NCBI RefSeq assembly: GCF_002846205.1
Contig: NZ_PHKV01000001.1
Span: forward strand, 806,001 to 870,000
Source of the DNA: Xanthomonas prunicola
GTDB taxonomy: Bacteria > Pseudomonadota > Gammaproteobacteria > Xanthomonadales > Xanthomonadaceae
DNA: 64,000 nucleotides
Reading direction: 5' to 3'
Shown: in pieces, positions 1-10,877 of the stretch
Layout of the letters: every line of letters starts with the position of its first letter
How positions within the stretch are numbered: the first letter of the stretch is position 1
Notes under the pieces: generated by a model
Told to the model about the DNA's origin: nothing
Seen by the model: only the letters and a program-made list of their open reading frames with translations
Databases searched by the model: none
Made by a program: the position numbers and the translations under genes

Positions 1-1788
1 CAGCAGCAGATCTGGTTCGCTGCGCAGATCGGCAAAGCGCAGGATCTCGTGCACACCGCAGAACGTCCACCAGCCCAGCCCCCACAGATACGCCACCAGC
101 GCACGCCGTGGATGCCCTGCATCGCGCAGGAACCAGGCGCTCGCCCAGCCAGCAAGCGCGATCAGCAACGTGCTCATGCAGGTCGCGTTGGCTACCGCTA
201 CCGCGTCGTAGCGCCAGGCATCCACACCGAAGGCGACACCTACCGCCGCGAGCAACTGCAGCGCCACGCCGCTGATCTGCGGGATCCGCCGTTGCTGGCG
301 TAAGCCCAGCCACAACAGGCCGACGCCTTCCAGCGCGAACACGCTCGCAGTGGCACGTGCCGACAATGCCAGCGGAATCGCCAGGGTGGCGAAGCCGACC
401 GCCAGCATCGCGTGCGCCTGGCCCAGCAAGCGCGTGGAAGCCCGGCGCAACAACCAGCTTGCCAGGCCTGCATACACCGCGGCCACCGCCACCGCGCACA
501 ACGCGAGCGGCAGCCGATCGCCCTCAAGCAAGCGTGCCTGCAACGCGAAGGCCACCAGCGGTGTCCCGAACAACAGGCTGCCATCGATGACCTTGCCTGC
601 ACTGCCGTCGCCGCGGCGCGCATGCACTACCGGGATCGCCACGTACATGGCGAAGAACAGCAACAGGAACGGCTCGGTGGTGGCGAATTTTGCCGGGGTG
701 TATTGCAGCGCGCCCCACGCAATACCGATGCCGAAAGTGAACGCAAACCCCAGCAGGTTCAGCACGCGCCACGGACGCAGCCACGCAATCGCCACGATGC
801 CGGCGTTGAGTACCGCGTAATAGGTAAACAGCCCGACATGATTGCCGCTGCCGGTGGACAACCAGATCGGCGCAAGGAAGCCGGCCAGCACGCCCAGCAC
901 CGCCAGCGTGCGCGAATCCTGCAACACGGCCAACACGCACATGCCCGCGATCAGCACCACGCTGATGCCCAGCGCAGGTCCAGCATCCAGCAACGCGTAC
1001 AACTTGAAGGCCGCGAACACCGTCAACAGCAAGCCGCCAATGGCGCCGCCCTGCAATGCCAACGCAAAACCCGGCCGCTGCTCGCGTTGCTTCCAACCAA
1101 ACACCAGACCGACCAATGCGAGAACGCTGATGCCGGCCAAGCGCAGCTCGATCGGCATCCGCATCCAGCCCTGGTCGCTGGCGTACTTCAGCAGCGATGC
1201 CACCCCTGCCAACAGGACCAGCATGCCGACCTTGACCGGTACATTGCCTTCGGTAAACCAACGCTTCAATGCGCTGGCTGCACGCACGATGACGCCGGGC
1301 TCGGACGGAATCTGAGGTCGTTGCGGTGGCTGCGGCTGTGTAGGTTGCGGTTGCGCCGGCTGAGAGTGCTGGCCGGGAACTTCCGACATCGCGGTTCCAT
1401 CGCGCGCCATCGCAGCTGCAGGGGTCTGCGCAGGCAACGGTGGCGGCACCACGGACACATCGACCGCGTTCTGCTCCGCAGCAGCAGCCACCTGCCAGCT
1501 TTCGCCACGTTGAGCTGCGCCAGACGTGCCGGACACTGGCACATTGCCGTCCGCACGGGAACCTAGCCCGGCGTCGAGATCGGACACCACCTCGGGCCGC
1601 TCCCACGTCCTGCCCTGCGCGTACGCTGGCGCATCCGCGCGCTCCGCAGTGCCGGTCTGCCACTGCGCAAGCCGTTGCTCCAGCGAGGCCACCCGCCGCC
1701 GCAACCCGGCAATCCACACCAGCGCCACCACTACACCCACAGGCACGGCAATCAGTACCAGGGCCGCCAACACGATTATCGTTTCCAA
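1..1788 (-). CDS. DUF2339 multi-spanning membrane protein (3' end beyond window)
   Basis: Large inner-membrane protein of unknown function, incomplete because the reading frame is still open at base 1. The N-terminus has one hydrophobic helix followed by a short arginine-rich heptad stretch (ASLEQRLAQW), then a Pro/Gln-rich linker (about residues 95-150). After that come many consecutive transmembrane helices, which is the DUF2339 architecture. No ATG fits the start. A TTG at 1788 gives a protein beginning METIIVLAALVLIAV, which fits the family, with a weak purine-rich GGGG upstream; the start is therefore tentative. The frame continues open a little further upstream without a better start. 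It stands alone here, transcribed toward the left edge. The family has no established biochemical role, although some members have been linked to envelope functions. Confidence 0.8.
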   Translation of the reverse strand, partial: METIIVLAALVLIAVPVGVVVALVWIAGLRRRVASLEQRLAQWQTGTAERADAPAYAQGRTWERPEVVSDLDAGLGSRADGNVPVSGTSGAAQRGESWQVAAAAEQNAVDVSVVPPPLPAQTPAAAMARDGTAMSEVPGQHSQPAQPQPTQPQPPQRPQIPSEPGVIVRAASALKRWFTEGNVPVKVGMLVLLAGVASLLKYASDQGWMRMPIELRLAGISVLALVGLVFGWKQREQRPGFALALQGGAIGGLLLTVFAAFKLYALLDAGPALGISVVLIAGMCVLAVLQDSRTLAVLGVLAGFLAPIWLSTGSGNHVGLFTYYAVLNAGIVAIAWLRPWRVLNLLGFAFTFGIGIAWGALQYTPAKFATTEPFLLLFFAMYVAIPVVHARRGDGSAGKVIDGSLLFGTPLVAFALQARLLEGDRLPLALCAVAVAAVYAGLASWLLRRASTRLLGQAHAMLAVGFATLAIPLALSARATASVFALEGVGLLWLGLRQQRRIPQISGVALQLLAAVGVAFGVDAWRYDAVAVANATCMSTLLIALAGWASAWFLRDAGHPRRALVAYLWGLGWWTFCGVHEILRFADLRSEPDLLL

Positions 1789-1934
1789 CGCACCAACCCC
1801 GAGCCGGCGTCCAGCCGAATGCGCGAACCATACAGCTTCAGGCCACGACTGGGCAGCCGACCTCTCGATCAGACGGTTGGTTGAAGAGTCGACAAGCAGC
1901 AGCCGCACGCGTGATTCCGTGCGCCCCAGAGATG

Positions 1935-1960
1935 AAAACGCCCGGAGAACCGGGCGTTTT
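1935..1960 (-). terminator. Rho-independent terminator after the BamE-like gene
   Basis: Perfect 11-bp stem AAAACGCCCGG / CCGGGCGTTTT around an AGAA loop, ending in TTTT. It lies 7 bases after the stop codon of the gene at 1967-2437 and in its direction. Confidence 0.88.
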
Positions 1961-1966
1961 GACTAG

Positions 1967-2437
1967 TTATTCGCGGTAGCCGCTGTCGTTCTTGTTATGG
2001 ATGATCCAGATCAGGTTGCCGCCGGTATCCATCGACTTGCCAGCAAACACCAGGCGACCCTGGCCTTTATAGGCCATCTCATAACGATAGCGATCGCCAC
2101 CAAAGAAGAATGGGATAAATGCCTTGCCGGTCACGTAAGAACCCTGATCGTTCGGTTGACCGATCAGATCAGTCACCTGCTTCATCGGCATACCGATCTT
2201 GAGCTGGGTGAACTTGCTGCCAGGCGCCGGCTTGCCGGTGATCTCGCCTTCGTAATCATTGATCCCCTTGACCGTCTCGCCGTAGCCCGCCTCGACATCG
2301 GACGACTTGATCACCTCACCATCGGCATTCATCCAGGCCGGCGTTCCGGTCTGCTTTTTTGCAGCCCAACTGTTGGACGGCATGGAAAACGCAACAACAA
2401 CACCCAGCGCCAAAGCGCCTGCCAGAAACTTATTCAT
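1967..2437 (-). CDS. Exported BamE/SmpA-like periplasmic protein
   Basis: A 156-residue protein with a Sec signal peptide (MNKFLAGALALGVVVAFSM, likely cleavage near SWA-A). It is followed by a small domain resembling the SmpA/OmlA (BamE-like, BLIP-fold) family: a KIGMPMKQVTDLIGQP segment is the typical 'G M t k e e V..l l G.P' signature, followed by beta strands ending in a Trp-rich stretch (GGNLIWIIHNK). No lipobox cysteine is present, so it is predicted to be soluble in the periplasm. The start at 2437 is chosen because it opens the signal peptide and has an AGAGA ribosome site 8 bases upstream; the longer open frame upstream is not convincing. The role is unknown; BamE relatives help outer-membrane protein assembly, but that is only an analogy here. 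A partial, decayed copy of this gene lies just upstream at about 2737-2800. Confidence 0.75.
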   Translation of the reverse strand: MNKFLAGALALGVVVAFSMPSNSWAAKKQTGTPAWMNADGEVIKSSDVEAGYGETVKGINDYEGEITGKPAPGSKFTQLKIGMPMKQVTDLIGQPNDQGSYVTGKAFIPFFFGGDRYRYEMAYKGQGRLVFAGKSMDTGGNLIWIIHNKNDSGYRE

Positions 2438-2591
2438 CACTTTATCTCTCGATCCATGGAGTTCCCCGATCCTTCGTACACGACACGGGAACGGCCGCCG
2501 TGCCCGCAAATTAGCGCACGTGAGTCCATCAAAGTCCACTTCTGAGCAGCCAAGGAAGGCGTCGCAGTGCAAGAAACAGCAAATTGATAAC

Positions 2592-2622
2592 AAAAAAGCC
2601 CCGGCATGCCGGGGCCTCCTTT
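2592..2622 (-). terminator. Rho-independent terminator behind the gapA fragment
   Basis: Perfect 9-bp palindromic stem GCCCCGGCATGCCGGGGC followed, on the minus strand, by a run of six T. It sits immediately downstream of the truncated gapA 3' end (2640 onward), so the fragment still carries a functional-looking terminator. The sequence differs from the terminator of the intact gapA at 4224-4253. Confidence 0.82.
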
Positions 2623-2639
2623 ATCACTGAGCCCAACAC

Positions 2640-2800
<161 letters not shown>

Positions 2801-3169
2801 CAATTGACCCACCGTTACGCGTCATTTGCGTATTGGCTATCGCTCACATCGACAGCGCACAAGTCAGCAGCAAAACAGATACCCAGGCGCACGTCCTCCA
2901 AAGATTGACCCACACAACTATCTTTCTTAAATACTTAAAGCGGTTCTGTCTATGCATTGCATGCAAAACCTGAGTAGGGACGTCAGGCGCCGACAAGCGT
3001 GTCGGCAGATGTGTCGCAAGGGACATCCAAGCCCGACCGAGACGGCGGCACCTAATCGGATGCTTGCGGGCACCGTTCCGGCATGGTAGAAGGCGTAAGC
3101 GTGATGCAGTTTTTCCACGGGCGCATCTCGCATTTGGCAGCTGTGTTTTGGTACAAGGAGGTCACCGCA
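2801..3169. other. Intergenic region without a recognisable gene
   Basis: About 370 bases between the gap remnant and the exported protein at 3170. Short open frames exist on both strands but have no ribosome sites or protein-like composition. Bases 2910-2960 are locally AT-rich (CTTTCTTAAATACTTAAAGC) and could hold a promoter, but I cannot assign -35/-10 boxes with confidence. Confidence 0.4.
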
Positions 3170-3655
3170 ATGCCTGTACGGCAACACGCCCCTTTTTTGA
3201 CTGCAATGTGTGCCGCATCCGTACTCGGCTTCGTTCCCGTTGCTTCAGCGGGAATGTTCAGTAGTCCAGAAGAGGTCGCACGCAGTTGGATCGGTCACGA
3301 TGCCAGCGAGCTGATGATGCAGTGGCCGGTGGACAGCGGCCTGTACACCTCGGAAAACACCGAAACCCACGAAACCGCCTACACCTACAACTTCGGTGTC
3401 AAGGAGCATTACCGAACCGACTACTGGACCGAGCAGGGCGGGGTGATCGGCATGGCCCCCGGCGGCAACGGCGTCGCGCCCACGCCGATCTTCGAGCAAA
3501 ACCAGCGCAGCCAGACCGTGTTCGTGCCAGCCGAGTACCATTGCGAGGTCACCTTCGTCGCCAATGCCGAAGGCATCATCACCCGCTACGACTTCGCCGG
3601 CAGCAAGTGCAAGCCGTACTTCCGCGGCTGGGGCAGCCCAAAGAAGAAGAAGTAG
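3170..3655 (+). CDS. Small exported protein of unknown function
   Basis: A 161-residue protein beginning MPVRQHAPFLTAMCAASVLG, a signal peptide with likely cleavage at ASA-G (about residue 28). The mature part holds a WIGHDASELMMQWP segment reminiscent of small periplasmic/lipoprotein domains with a conserved W..G....L...WG motif, two cysteines near the C-terminus (YHCEV and GSKCKP) that could form a disulfide, and a lysine-rich tail (KKKK). The start at ATG 3170 is fixed by an excellent ribosome site, AAGGAGGT, 8 bases upstream; the frame itself opens earlier at 3083, but nothing supports use of that. It lies 49 bases upstream of the next exported protein and is probably co-transcribed with it. 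I do not recognise the family with certainty. Confidence 0.75.
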   Translation: MPVRQHAPFLTAMCAASVLGFVPVASAGMFSSPEEVARSWIGHDASELMMQWPVDSGLYTSENTETHETAYTYNFGVKEHYRTDYWTEQGGVIGMAPGGNGVAPTPIFEQNQRSQTVFVPAEYHCEVTFVANAEGIITRYDFAGSKCKPYFRGWGSPKKKK

Positions 3656-3704
3656 ACGCCGCGCCCGGCCGGCTTTTAGATTGATACCTACAGGGGCAAC
3701 ACAG

Positions 3705-4178
3705 ATGACCGCAAAGAAACCGCTCGCCCGTGTCGCCTGCTCGGCGATCGCATTGACGCTGCTGGCACTGAGCGCCCCGGCGCTGGCCGCCGGTCCACGC
3801 CACGGTGCGATCGTGGCGCTGGAGCCGATCGAGAACAAGGGCGATGACGTGCCCGAACGCACCAGGAAGATGACCGACGTGGGCGGCACGCTCGGCGGCA
3901 TTGCCGGCAGCGTCTTCGGCATCAAGAGCAGCAAGGCCGACTCCGCCGGCATCGGCACCACGGCGCTGGTGGCCGGAGCCGGCGAGGCTGCGGGCCGCAG
4001 CGCGGGCGCCAAGATCGCCGGCAATGGCCCGGCCGCGCACTACATGGTGAAGATCCGCTTCGACAACAAGTCGCAGGTGGTGGTGTCCAAGCCCAGCGCC
4101 GAAGTGGCCGGGCTCGCGGTCGGCAGCCGGGTCAAGGTCACCGGCAGCGGCGAGGACATGCGCATCCAAGCCGAGTGA
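3705..4178 (+). CDS. Exported glycine-zipper protein of unknown function
   Basis: A 157-residue protein with a clear signal peptide (cleavage at ALA-A, about residue 28). The middle contains two Gly/Ala-rich stretches (GGTLGGIAGSVFG and AGAGEAAGRSAGAKIAG) spaced like the two helices of glycine-zipper (SlyB/OmpA-linked) proteins. A C-terminal beta-rich part (MVKIRFDNKSQVVV...GSRVKVTGSGEDMRI) resembles an OB-like or SlyB C-terminal segment. There is no lipobox. The start at 3705 gives the signal peptide; the frame upstream overlaps the preceding gene. It shares a terminator region with gapA, which converges on it. Function unknown; an outer-membrane or periplasmic location is inferred. Confidence 0.75.
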   Translation: MTAKKPLARVACSAIALTLLALSAPALAAGPRHGAIVALEPIENKGDDVPERTRKMTDVGGTLGGIAGSVFGIKSSKADSAGIGTTALVAGAGEAAGRSAGAKIAGNGPAAHYMVKIRFDNKSQVVVSKPSAEVAGLAVGSRVKVTGSGEDMRIQAE

Positions 4179-4223
4179 TCTCAGCATCGGTGCTCCGCCG
4201 CGCCGATGCCACCCGGCAGGCAC

Positions 4224-4253
4224 AAAAAAAGCGCCCGTAGGCGCTTTTTTTTT
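4224..4253. terminator. Bidirectional terminator between convergent genes
   Basis: AAAAAAAGCGCC-CGTA-GGCGCTTTTTTTTT. The stem is flanked by A- and T-runs on both sides, so it can stop transcription of the small exported-protein operon (plus) and of gapA (minus). Confidence 0.92.
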
Positions 4254-4270
4254 GTCGCCGGCGTGACGGC

Positions 4271-6081
<1,811 letters not shown>

Positions 6082-6705
6082 ATGCGTCTGCGCGCTCATC
6101 TTCTGCTCGCCGGCCTCGCCGCCGCGTTCATCAGCCTCCCCGCACTGGCGCAATCCAAAGGCGACTGGACCGTTGCCGTCGGCGCCCATCAGGTCGCTCC
6201 CAAGTCCGACAACGGCCGCCTGGCCGGTGGCACGCTCAAGGCGGAAGTGGGCAAGGACATCAAACCCACGTTCACGGCGGAATATTTCATCGCCCACGAC
6301 CTGGGCGTCGAAGTGCTGGCGGCGCTGCCGTTCGAGCACGACATCGCGATCCGCGGCCTGGGCCGGGTTGGCAGCACCAAGCAACTGCCGCCGATGATCT
6401 CGTTGCAGTATCACTTCAACGGCCAGGGCAAGCTCTCGCCATTCGTTGGCGTCGGCATCAACTACACGCGGTTCTTCAGCACCGACACCCGCCGCGCGCT
6501 GGCCGGCAGCGATTTAGAGTTGGGCGATTGCTGGGGCGTGGCATTGCATGCCGGCATGGACTACACGCTCGGCGAGCGCGGCGCACTCCGCGTCAACCTG
6601 CGCTGGATCGATATCGAGAGCGAAGCGCGCCTGGATGGCAACCGCATTGGCACAGTCAACATCGACCCGCTGGTCTACGGCGTGGCCTACGTGCACCGGT
6701 TCTGA
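6082..6705 (+). CDS. OmpW-family outer-membrane beta-barrel protein
   Basis: A 207-residue outer-membrane protein with a signal peptide ending LPALA-Q (about residue 22), then alternating beta strands of the eight-stranded OmpW barrel. The diagnostic stretch LSPFVGVGINYTRFF (about residues 118-132) and the C-terminal DPLVYGVAYVHRF, with its terminal Phe needed for Bam-dependent insertion, are both present. OmpW proteins form narrow hydrophobic channels and respond to envelope or oxidative stress; the substrate here is unknown. The start is at ATG 6082, preceded by GAGAAATCCT; the frame runs open upstream without signal-like sequence. A second OmpW gene follows 119 bases downstream with the same architecture, so the pair is a tandem duplication. 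Confidence 0.88.
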   Translation: MRLRAHLLLAGLAAAFISLPALAQSKGDWTVAVGAHQVAPKSDNGRLAGGTLKAEVGKDIKPTFTAEYFIAHDLGVEVLAALPFEHDIAIRGLGRVGSTKQLPPMISLQYHFNGQGKLSPFVGVGINYTRFFSTDTRRALAGSDLELGDCWGVALHAGMDYTLGERGALRVNLRWIDIESEARLDGNRIGTVNIDPLVYGVAYVHRF

Positions 6706-6824
6706 TCCCCTGCGGCGTGGGCGGCGCATCTCTGGCACACTTGCTGCCCAGGGACGTGCATCCACCGCCGGAGTTGCGGACAGGTCGGTCACGTCGACCG
6801 TCTGTTCGACTTACCGGGGATTCC

Positions 6825-7439
6825 ATGAACACGCTGACTCGCACCGCCCTCGCCATCGCACTGGCCGCCTCGGCCGCACCCGCCTTCGCCCAGTCGGCCG
6901 GCCATTGGACGACCGGTTACGGCGCCGGCTATGTCTCGCCCAAGTCCAACAGCGGCACCTTCGGCGGCGCGCAGGCCGACATCAAGGGCGCGCCGACGTT
7001 GTCGTTCACCTACGAATACTTCCTGCGCAACAACCTGGGACTCGAAGTGCATGCGGCAGTGGCGGGCAAGCACGAGTTCGAACTGCAGGGCGGCGGCAAG
7101 GTGGGCAGCTATTGGTCGGTACCGCCGAGCGTGCTGTTGCAGTACCACATCAACGGCTATGGCACGGTTTCGCCGTTCGTGGGCGTGGGCATCAACTACA
7201 CCACGTTCCTGGGCGAAGACACCGAGCCGACATTTGGCAACGGCGATCTGCGCTTCAGCGATTCGGTCGGCGCCACCGCGCATGTTGGCGTGGACTTCAT
7301 CTTCAACGAGCGCAGCGGCCTGCGCGTGGATGCACGCTGGACCGATTCGCGCAGCAACGTCGACTTCAACGGTGCGCGGCTGGGCAAGGCGCGGATCGAC
7401 CCACTGACCTATGGCGTGTCGTACCTGGTGTATTACTAA
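6825..7439 (+). CDS. OmpW-family outer-membrane protein, second tandem copy
   Basis: A 204-residue paralogue of the preceding gene. The signal peptide ends APAFA-Q; conserved landmarks are SPFVGVGINYTTFLG (strands and loop in the middle of the barrel) and the C-terminal DPLTYGVSYLVYY with an aromatic last residue. The N-terminal mature sequence (GHWTTGYGAGYVSPKSNSG) parallels GDWTVAVGAHQVAPKSDNG of copy one. The two proteins are homologous along their whole length but well diverged. The start at 6825 has GGGGA six bases upstream. The 119-base gap contains no obvious terminator, so co-transcription with copy one is possible. Confidence 0.88.
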   Translation: MNTLTRTALAIALAASAAPAFAQSAGHWTTGYGAGYVSPKSNSGTFGGAQADIKGAPTLSFTYEYFLRNNLGLEVHAAVAGKHEFELQGGGKVGSYWSVPPSVLLQYHINGYGTVSPFVGVGINYTTFLGEDTEPTFGNGDLRFSDSVGATAHVGVDFIFNERSGLRVDARWTDSRSNVDFNGARLGKARIDPLTYGVSYLVYY

Positions 7440-7669
7440 GAGCGGCTAACAAAACGACTGCGCAACCGCCAGACGACGCGGCCGGCGCTCGGTGCGGTAC
7501 ATACCGCTCGTACATTGCGGTCCTGAGCTCGGCGTCCACGCCCGCCCAACGGACTGTGCGCCAGGGATTGTTCGCCTGTCTACGCAGTGCCGGCGCCATG
7601 CTGAGGCGTGGCTGTCGCAGGTCCGAAACGGCCATCAAACCGTCCCGGACCGATGCGTACAATCGCGGA

Positions 7670-8485
7670 ATGAAAAATTTATTCCCCCCAGCATTCGTTA
7701 TTGCGACGGCACTGGCCGCCGCGATCCACCCCACCACCGCGTTGGCCTGGGGTCCGCAAGGCCACCGTCTGGTGGCGCGCATCGCCGAAACCGAACTGAG
7801 CCCGCAGGCACGTGCGCAGGTGGCGCAATTGCTGGCCGGCGAGCCAGACCCCACGCTGCACGGTGTGGCCTCCTGGGCCGATGAGTTGCGCGAGCACGAC
7901 CCCGACCTGGGCAAGCGCTCCGGGCCGTGGCACTACGTCAATCTGGGCGAACACGACTGCACGTATTCGCCGCCGCGCGACTGCCCGGACGGCAACTGCG
8001 TGATTGCCGCGCTCGACCAGCAAACCGCCCTGCTCGCAGATCGCAAACAGCCACTGGACGTGCGCCGCCAAGCCTTGAAGTTCGTGGTGCATTTTGTCGG
8101 CGACATCCATCAGCCGATGCACGCCGGCTACGCGCACGACAAGGGCGGCAACGACTTCCAACTGCAGATCGATGGCAAGGGCAGCAACCTGCATTCCCTG
8201 TGGGACAGCGGCATGCTCAACGACAGCCATCTGAGCGACGATGCCTACCTGCAACGTCTGCTTGCCCTACCAGCGGCTGCCGCGGTATCTCCAGTACTGC
8301 CACCGCCGGCTGCGGCATGGGCCCAGGCCTCGTGCAAGATCGCCATCACGCCGGGTGTGTACCCGAGCGCACACGTGTTGCCCCCTACGTATATCGCCAC
8401 CTACCGCCCGATCGCAGAAACGCAGTTGCGCATCGCCGGTGACCGGCTCGCTGCCATCATCAACGCAGCGCTGGCCAGCCCCTGA
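7670..8485 (+). CDS. Secreted S1/P1-type zinc nuclease
   Basis: Predicted extracytoplasmic nuclease of the S1/P1 phospholipase-C-like zinc fold that cleaves single-stranded nucleic acids or 3'-nucleotides. Signal cleavage at ALA-W would expose an N-terminal Trp (residue 27), whose backbone binds a zinc in this family. The remaining ligand motifs are all visible in order: GPQGHRL, ASWADE, GPWHYVN, HFVGDIHQPMHAG, GGND and NLHSLWD. The length of 271 is typical. The start at ATG 7670 matches the signal peptide; the ribosome site is weak (GCGGA). Thirteen bases separate its stop from the metallo-beta-lactamase-fold gene, so the two form an operon. In plant pathogens such enzymes may degrade apoplastic DNA or scavenge phosphate; that is inference. 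Confidence 0.92.
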   Translation: MKNLFPPAFVIATALAAAIHPTTALAWGPQGHRLVARIAETELSPQARAQVAQLLAGEPDPTLHGVASWADELREHDPDLGKRSGPWHYVNLGEHDCTYSPPRDCPDGNCVIAALDQQTALLADRKQPLDVRRQALKFVVHFVGDIHQPMHAGYAHDKGGNDFQLQIDGKGSNLHSLWDSGMLNDSHLSDDAYLQRLLALPAAAAVSPVLPPPAAAWAQASCKIAITPGVYPSAHVLPPTYIATYRPIAETQLRIAGDRLAAIINAALASP

Positions 8486-8498
8486 CGTGGAGACGCCG

Positions 8499-9323
8499 AT
8501 GCAGCCCCAGGTGCTTGCGTTCTTTCATGCCGACAGCAACACCTTCACCTACGTGGTCGCCGATGCGGCCACCGGTGCGGCGGCAGTGATCGACCCAGCC
8601 CTGGACTACGCGGCCGATACCGGCATCATCGGCACCCACGCGGCGCAAGCCATCCTCGCGGCCATCGCGCAGCACGGATGGCAGCTGCAGTGGCTGTTGG
8701 AAACCCATGCGCATGCCGATCACCTGTCTGCTGCGCAGTGGCTGAAACAGCACTGGCCGCAGGCGCGTGTTGGCATCGGCGAAGGCATTCGCCAGGTGCA
8801 GCAGACCCTCGCACCCCAGTACGCGTTGCCGGAGGACTTTCGTGCCGATGGTTCGCAGTTCGATCATCTGTTTGCCGATGACGAGCGCTTCATGCTTGGA
8901 GATATCCAAGCACGCGTCATCGCAGTGCCCGGCCACACCAGCGACAGCATTGCGTATCTGATCGGCGATGCGCTGTTTCCTGGCGATTCGTTGTTCATGC
9001 CCGATGCGGGCACGGCGCGTTGCGATTTCCCCGGCGGCGATGCGCGCAAGTTGTTTGCGTCGATCCAGCGCCTGTACGCGCTGCCGGACAGCACCCGCGT
9101 TTTCGTTTGCCACGACTACGGCCCGGGCGGGCGGGCGGTGGCGCATCAGACCAGCATTGGCGAACAGCGGCGCAGCAATATCCACGTGCGCGACGGCGTG
9201 GATGTCGAGACCTTCGTGGCGCAGCGGCAGGCGCGCGACGCCAGCTTGCCCGAGCCCAAGTTGATCGGTCCGGCGTTGCAGACCAATCTTCAGGCCGGCC
9301 GCTGCAGCGGAGTGGTTCTGTAG
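8499..9323 (+). CDS. Metallo-beta-lactamase-fold hydrolase, persulfide dioxygenase-like
   Basis: A 274-residue protein with the MBL metal motif THAHADH (His70, His72, Asp74, His75), then His147 (VPGHTSD), Asp164 (FPGDSLF) and His206 (VCHDYG). The segment MPDAGTARCDFPGGDA after the bridging Asp is typical of the Blh/ETHE1 group that oxidises glutathione persulfide to sulfite. A cytosolic role in sulfide detoxification is therefore likely, but glyoxalase II-type activity cannot be excluded. No rhodanese domain or BigR repressor is adjacent, unlike classical blh loci. The start ATG 8499 has GGAG six bases upstream; a GTG at 8487 is less likely. Lies 13 bases after the nuclease stop. Confidence 0.82.
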   Translation: MQPQVLAFFHADSNTFTYVVADAATGAAAVIDPALDYAADTGIIGTHAAQAILAAIAQHGWQLQWLLETHAHADHLSAAQWLKQHWPQARVGIGEGIRQVQQTLAPQYALPEDFRADGSQFDHLFADDERFMLGDIQARVIAVPGHTSDSIAYLIGDALFPGDSLFMPDAGTARCDFPGGDARKLFASIQRLYALPDSTRVFVCHDYGPGGRAVAHQTSIGEQRRSNIHVRDGVDVETFVAQRQARDASLPEPKLIGPALQTNLQAGRCSGVVL

Positions 9324-9397
9324 CGGGGGCACAGCCTCGCCACGCGGTGCGCATCGCGTAGCCGCTATGATCAGGGCTACCTGATGAGGAGCTTCCC

Positions 9398-10174
9398 ATG
9401 CGCATGATCGGTTTCTGGCAGCGCGCGGTGTGCGTGCTGATGCTGTCACTCCCCATGCTGGCGAGTGCGCAGACCGCACCGGTCACGGTGTTTGCGGCCG
9501 CCAGCTTGAAAGAATCGATGGACGAAGCCGCGGTCGCATACGAGAAGGCAACTGGCACGCCGGTGCGGGTGTCGTATGCGGCGAGTTCTGCGCTGGCACG
9601 CCAGATCGAACAAGGTGCACCGGCGGACGTGTTTTTTTCGGCCGACCTGGAGTGGATGGACTATCTGCAGCAGCGTGGCCTGGTGCTGCCCGCGCAGCGA
9701 CACAACCTGCTCGGCAACACGCTGGTATTGGTCGCACCGGCGAACAGCACACTCCACGTGAACCTGCGCACGCCTGGTGCCATTGCCAAAGCACTTGGCG
9801 AGAACGGGCGCCTGGCCGTTGGCCAGACCGCCAGCGTGCCGGCCGGCAAATACGCCGCAGCTGCGTTGCGCAAGCTCGGCCAATGGGACAGCGTCAGCAA
9901 CCGCCTTGCCGAATCGGAAAGCGTGCGCGCAGCGCTGATGCTGGTATCGCGCGGCGAAGCACCGCTGGGCATCGTGTATGGCTCGGACGCACGCGCCGAT
10001 GCCAAGGTGCGCGTGGTCGCCACCTTCCCCGACGACAGCCATGACGCCATCGTGTATCCGGTTGCGGCATTGAAGAACAGCCGCAACCCCGCCACTGCCG
10101 CATTCGTGACCTGGCTGGGAAGCACGCCGGCCAAGGCGATCTTTGCGCGCCGTGGTTTTTCGTTGAAGGATTGA
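9398..10174 (+). CDS. modA: Molybdate-binding periplasmic protein ModA
   Basis: Captures molybdate (or tungstate) in the periplasm for the ModBC transporter. The signal peptide ends MLASA-Q. The mature N-terminus [15 protein letters not shown] is the classic ModA signature whose Ser residues bind the oxyanion. Other family segments are [21 protein letters not shown] and GIVYGSDA. At 258 residues the length is normal. The start at 9398 has GAGGAG eight bases upstream. First gene of modABC; the gap to modB is 10 bases. Confidence 0.95.
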   Translation: MRMIGFWQRAVCVLMLSLPMLASAQTAPVTVFAAASLKESMDEAAVAYEKATGTPVRVSYAASSALARQIEQGAPADVFFSADLEWMDYLQQRGLVLPAQRHNLLGNTLVLVAPANSTLHVNLRTPGAIAKALGENGRLAVGQTASVPAGKYAAAALRKLGQWDSVSNRLAESESVRAALMLVSRGEAPLGIVYGSDARADAKVRVVATFPDDSHDAIVYPVAALKNSRNPATAAFVTWLGSTPAKAIFARRGFSLKD

Positions 10175-10184
10175 GGCACACCGC

Positions 10185-10877
10185 TTGTCGATGTTCACCA
10201 CGGAAGAGCTGACCGCGATCGGCCTGAGTCTCAAGGTCGCGATCGTCGCGGCGCTTGCCAGCCTGCCGCCGGGCATTGCCTGCGGCTGGCTGCTGGCGCG
10301 GCGGCGCTTTCCGGGCAAGGCCTTGCTGGATGCGCTACTGCACCTGCCATTGGTGATGCCGCCGGTGGTCACCGGCTATGCGCTATTGGTGGTGCTGGGC
10401 ACGCAGGGGGCGGTGGGCAGCTGGTTGCTGGAGCACTTCGGCATCCAGTTCGCGTTCCGTTGGACCGGCGCGGCGCTCGCGTGCGCGGTGATGGGATTCC
10501 CGCTGATGGTGCGCGCGATTCGTCTGTCCATCGAAGCCACTGATCGGCGCCTGGAGGCTGCCGCCGCCACGCTGGGCGCAGGGCCGTGGCGGGTATTTTT
10601 CAGCATCACCTTGCCGCTGGCCTGGCCGGGTCTGGTCGCAGGCGTGGTGCTCGCGTTCGCCAAGGCATTGGGTGAGTTCGGCGCAACGATCACCTTCGTG
10701 TCGAACATCCCTGGCGAAACGCAGACCTTGTCGTCGGCCATTTACGGGCTGATGCAGGTACCGGGTATGGAATCGGGCATCTGGCGCCTGGCCGGCGTGG
10801 CGCTGGCGATTTCGCTGGCAGCGCTGCTGCTGTCCGAATGGCTGGTACGCCGGCCGCATCCGCACGAGGAGGATTGA
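10185..10877 (+). CDS. modB: Molybdate ABC transporter permease ModB
   Basis: Inner-membrane permease of the molybdate importer, 230 residues with five predicted transmembrane helices. The binding-protein-dependent transport motif (the EAA loop that contacts ModC) reads [41 protein letters not shown] follows in the standard place. Two starts are possible: TTG 10185, with GAGG eight bases upstream, and ATG 10191, two codons later. The spacing favours the TTG. The stop codon overlaps the modC start by one base (TGATG). Confidence 0.95.
   Translation: MSMFTTEELTAIGLSLKVAIVAALASLPPGIACGWLLARRRFPGKALLDALLHLPLVMPPVVTGYALLVVLGTQGAVGSWLLEHFGIQFAFRWTGAALACAVMGFPLMVRAIRLSIEATDRRLEAAAATLGAGPWRVFFSITLPLAWPGLVAGVVLAFAKALGEFGATITFVSNIPGETQTLSSAIYGLMQVPGMESGIWRLAGVALAISLAALLLSEWLVRRPHPHEED

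Noticed and set aside
524-1831. 435-codon minus-strand frame
   Set aside because: Same strand but different frame from the DUF2339 gene; Cys/Arg/Gly-rich shadow. The DUF2339 frame gives proper membrane helices.
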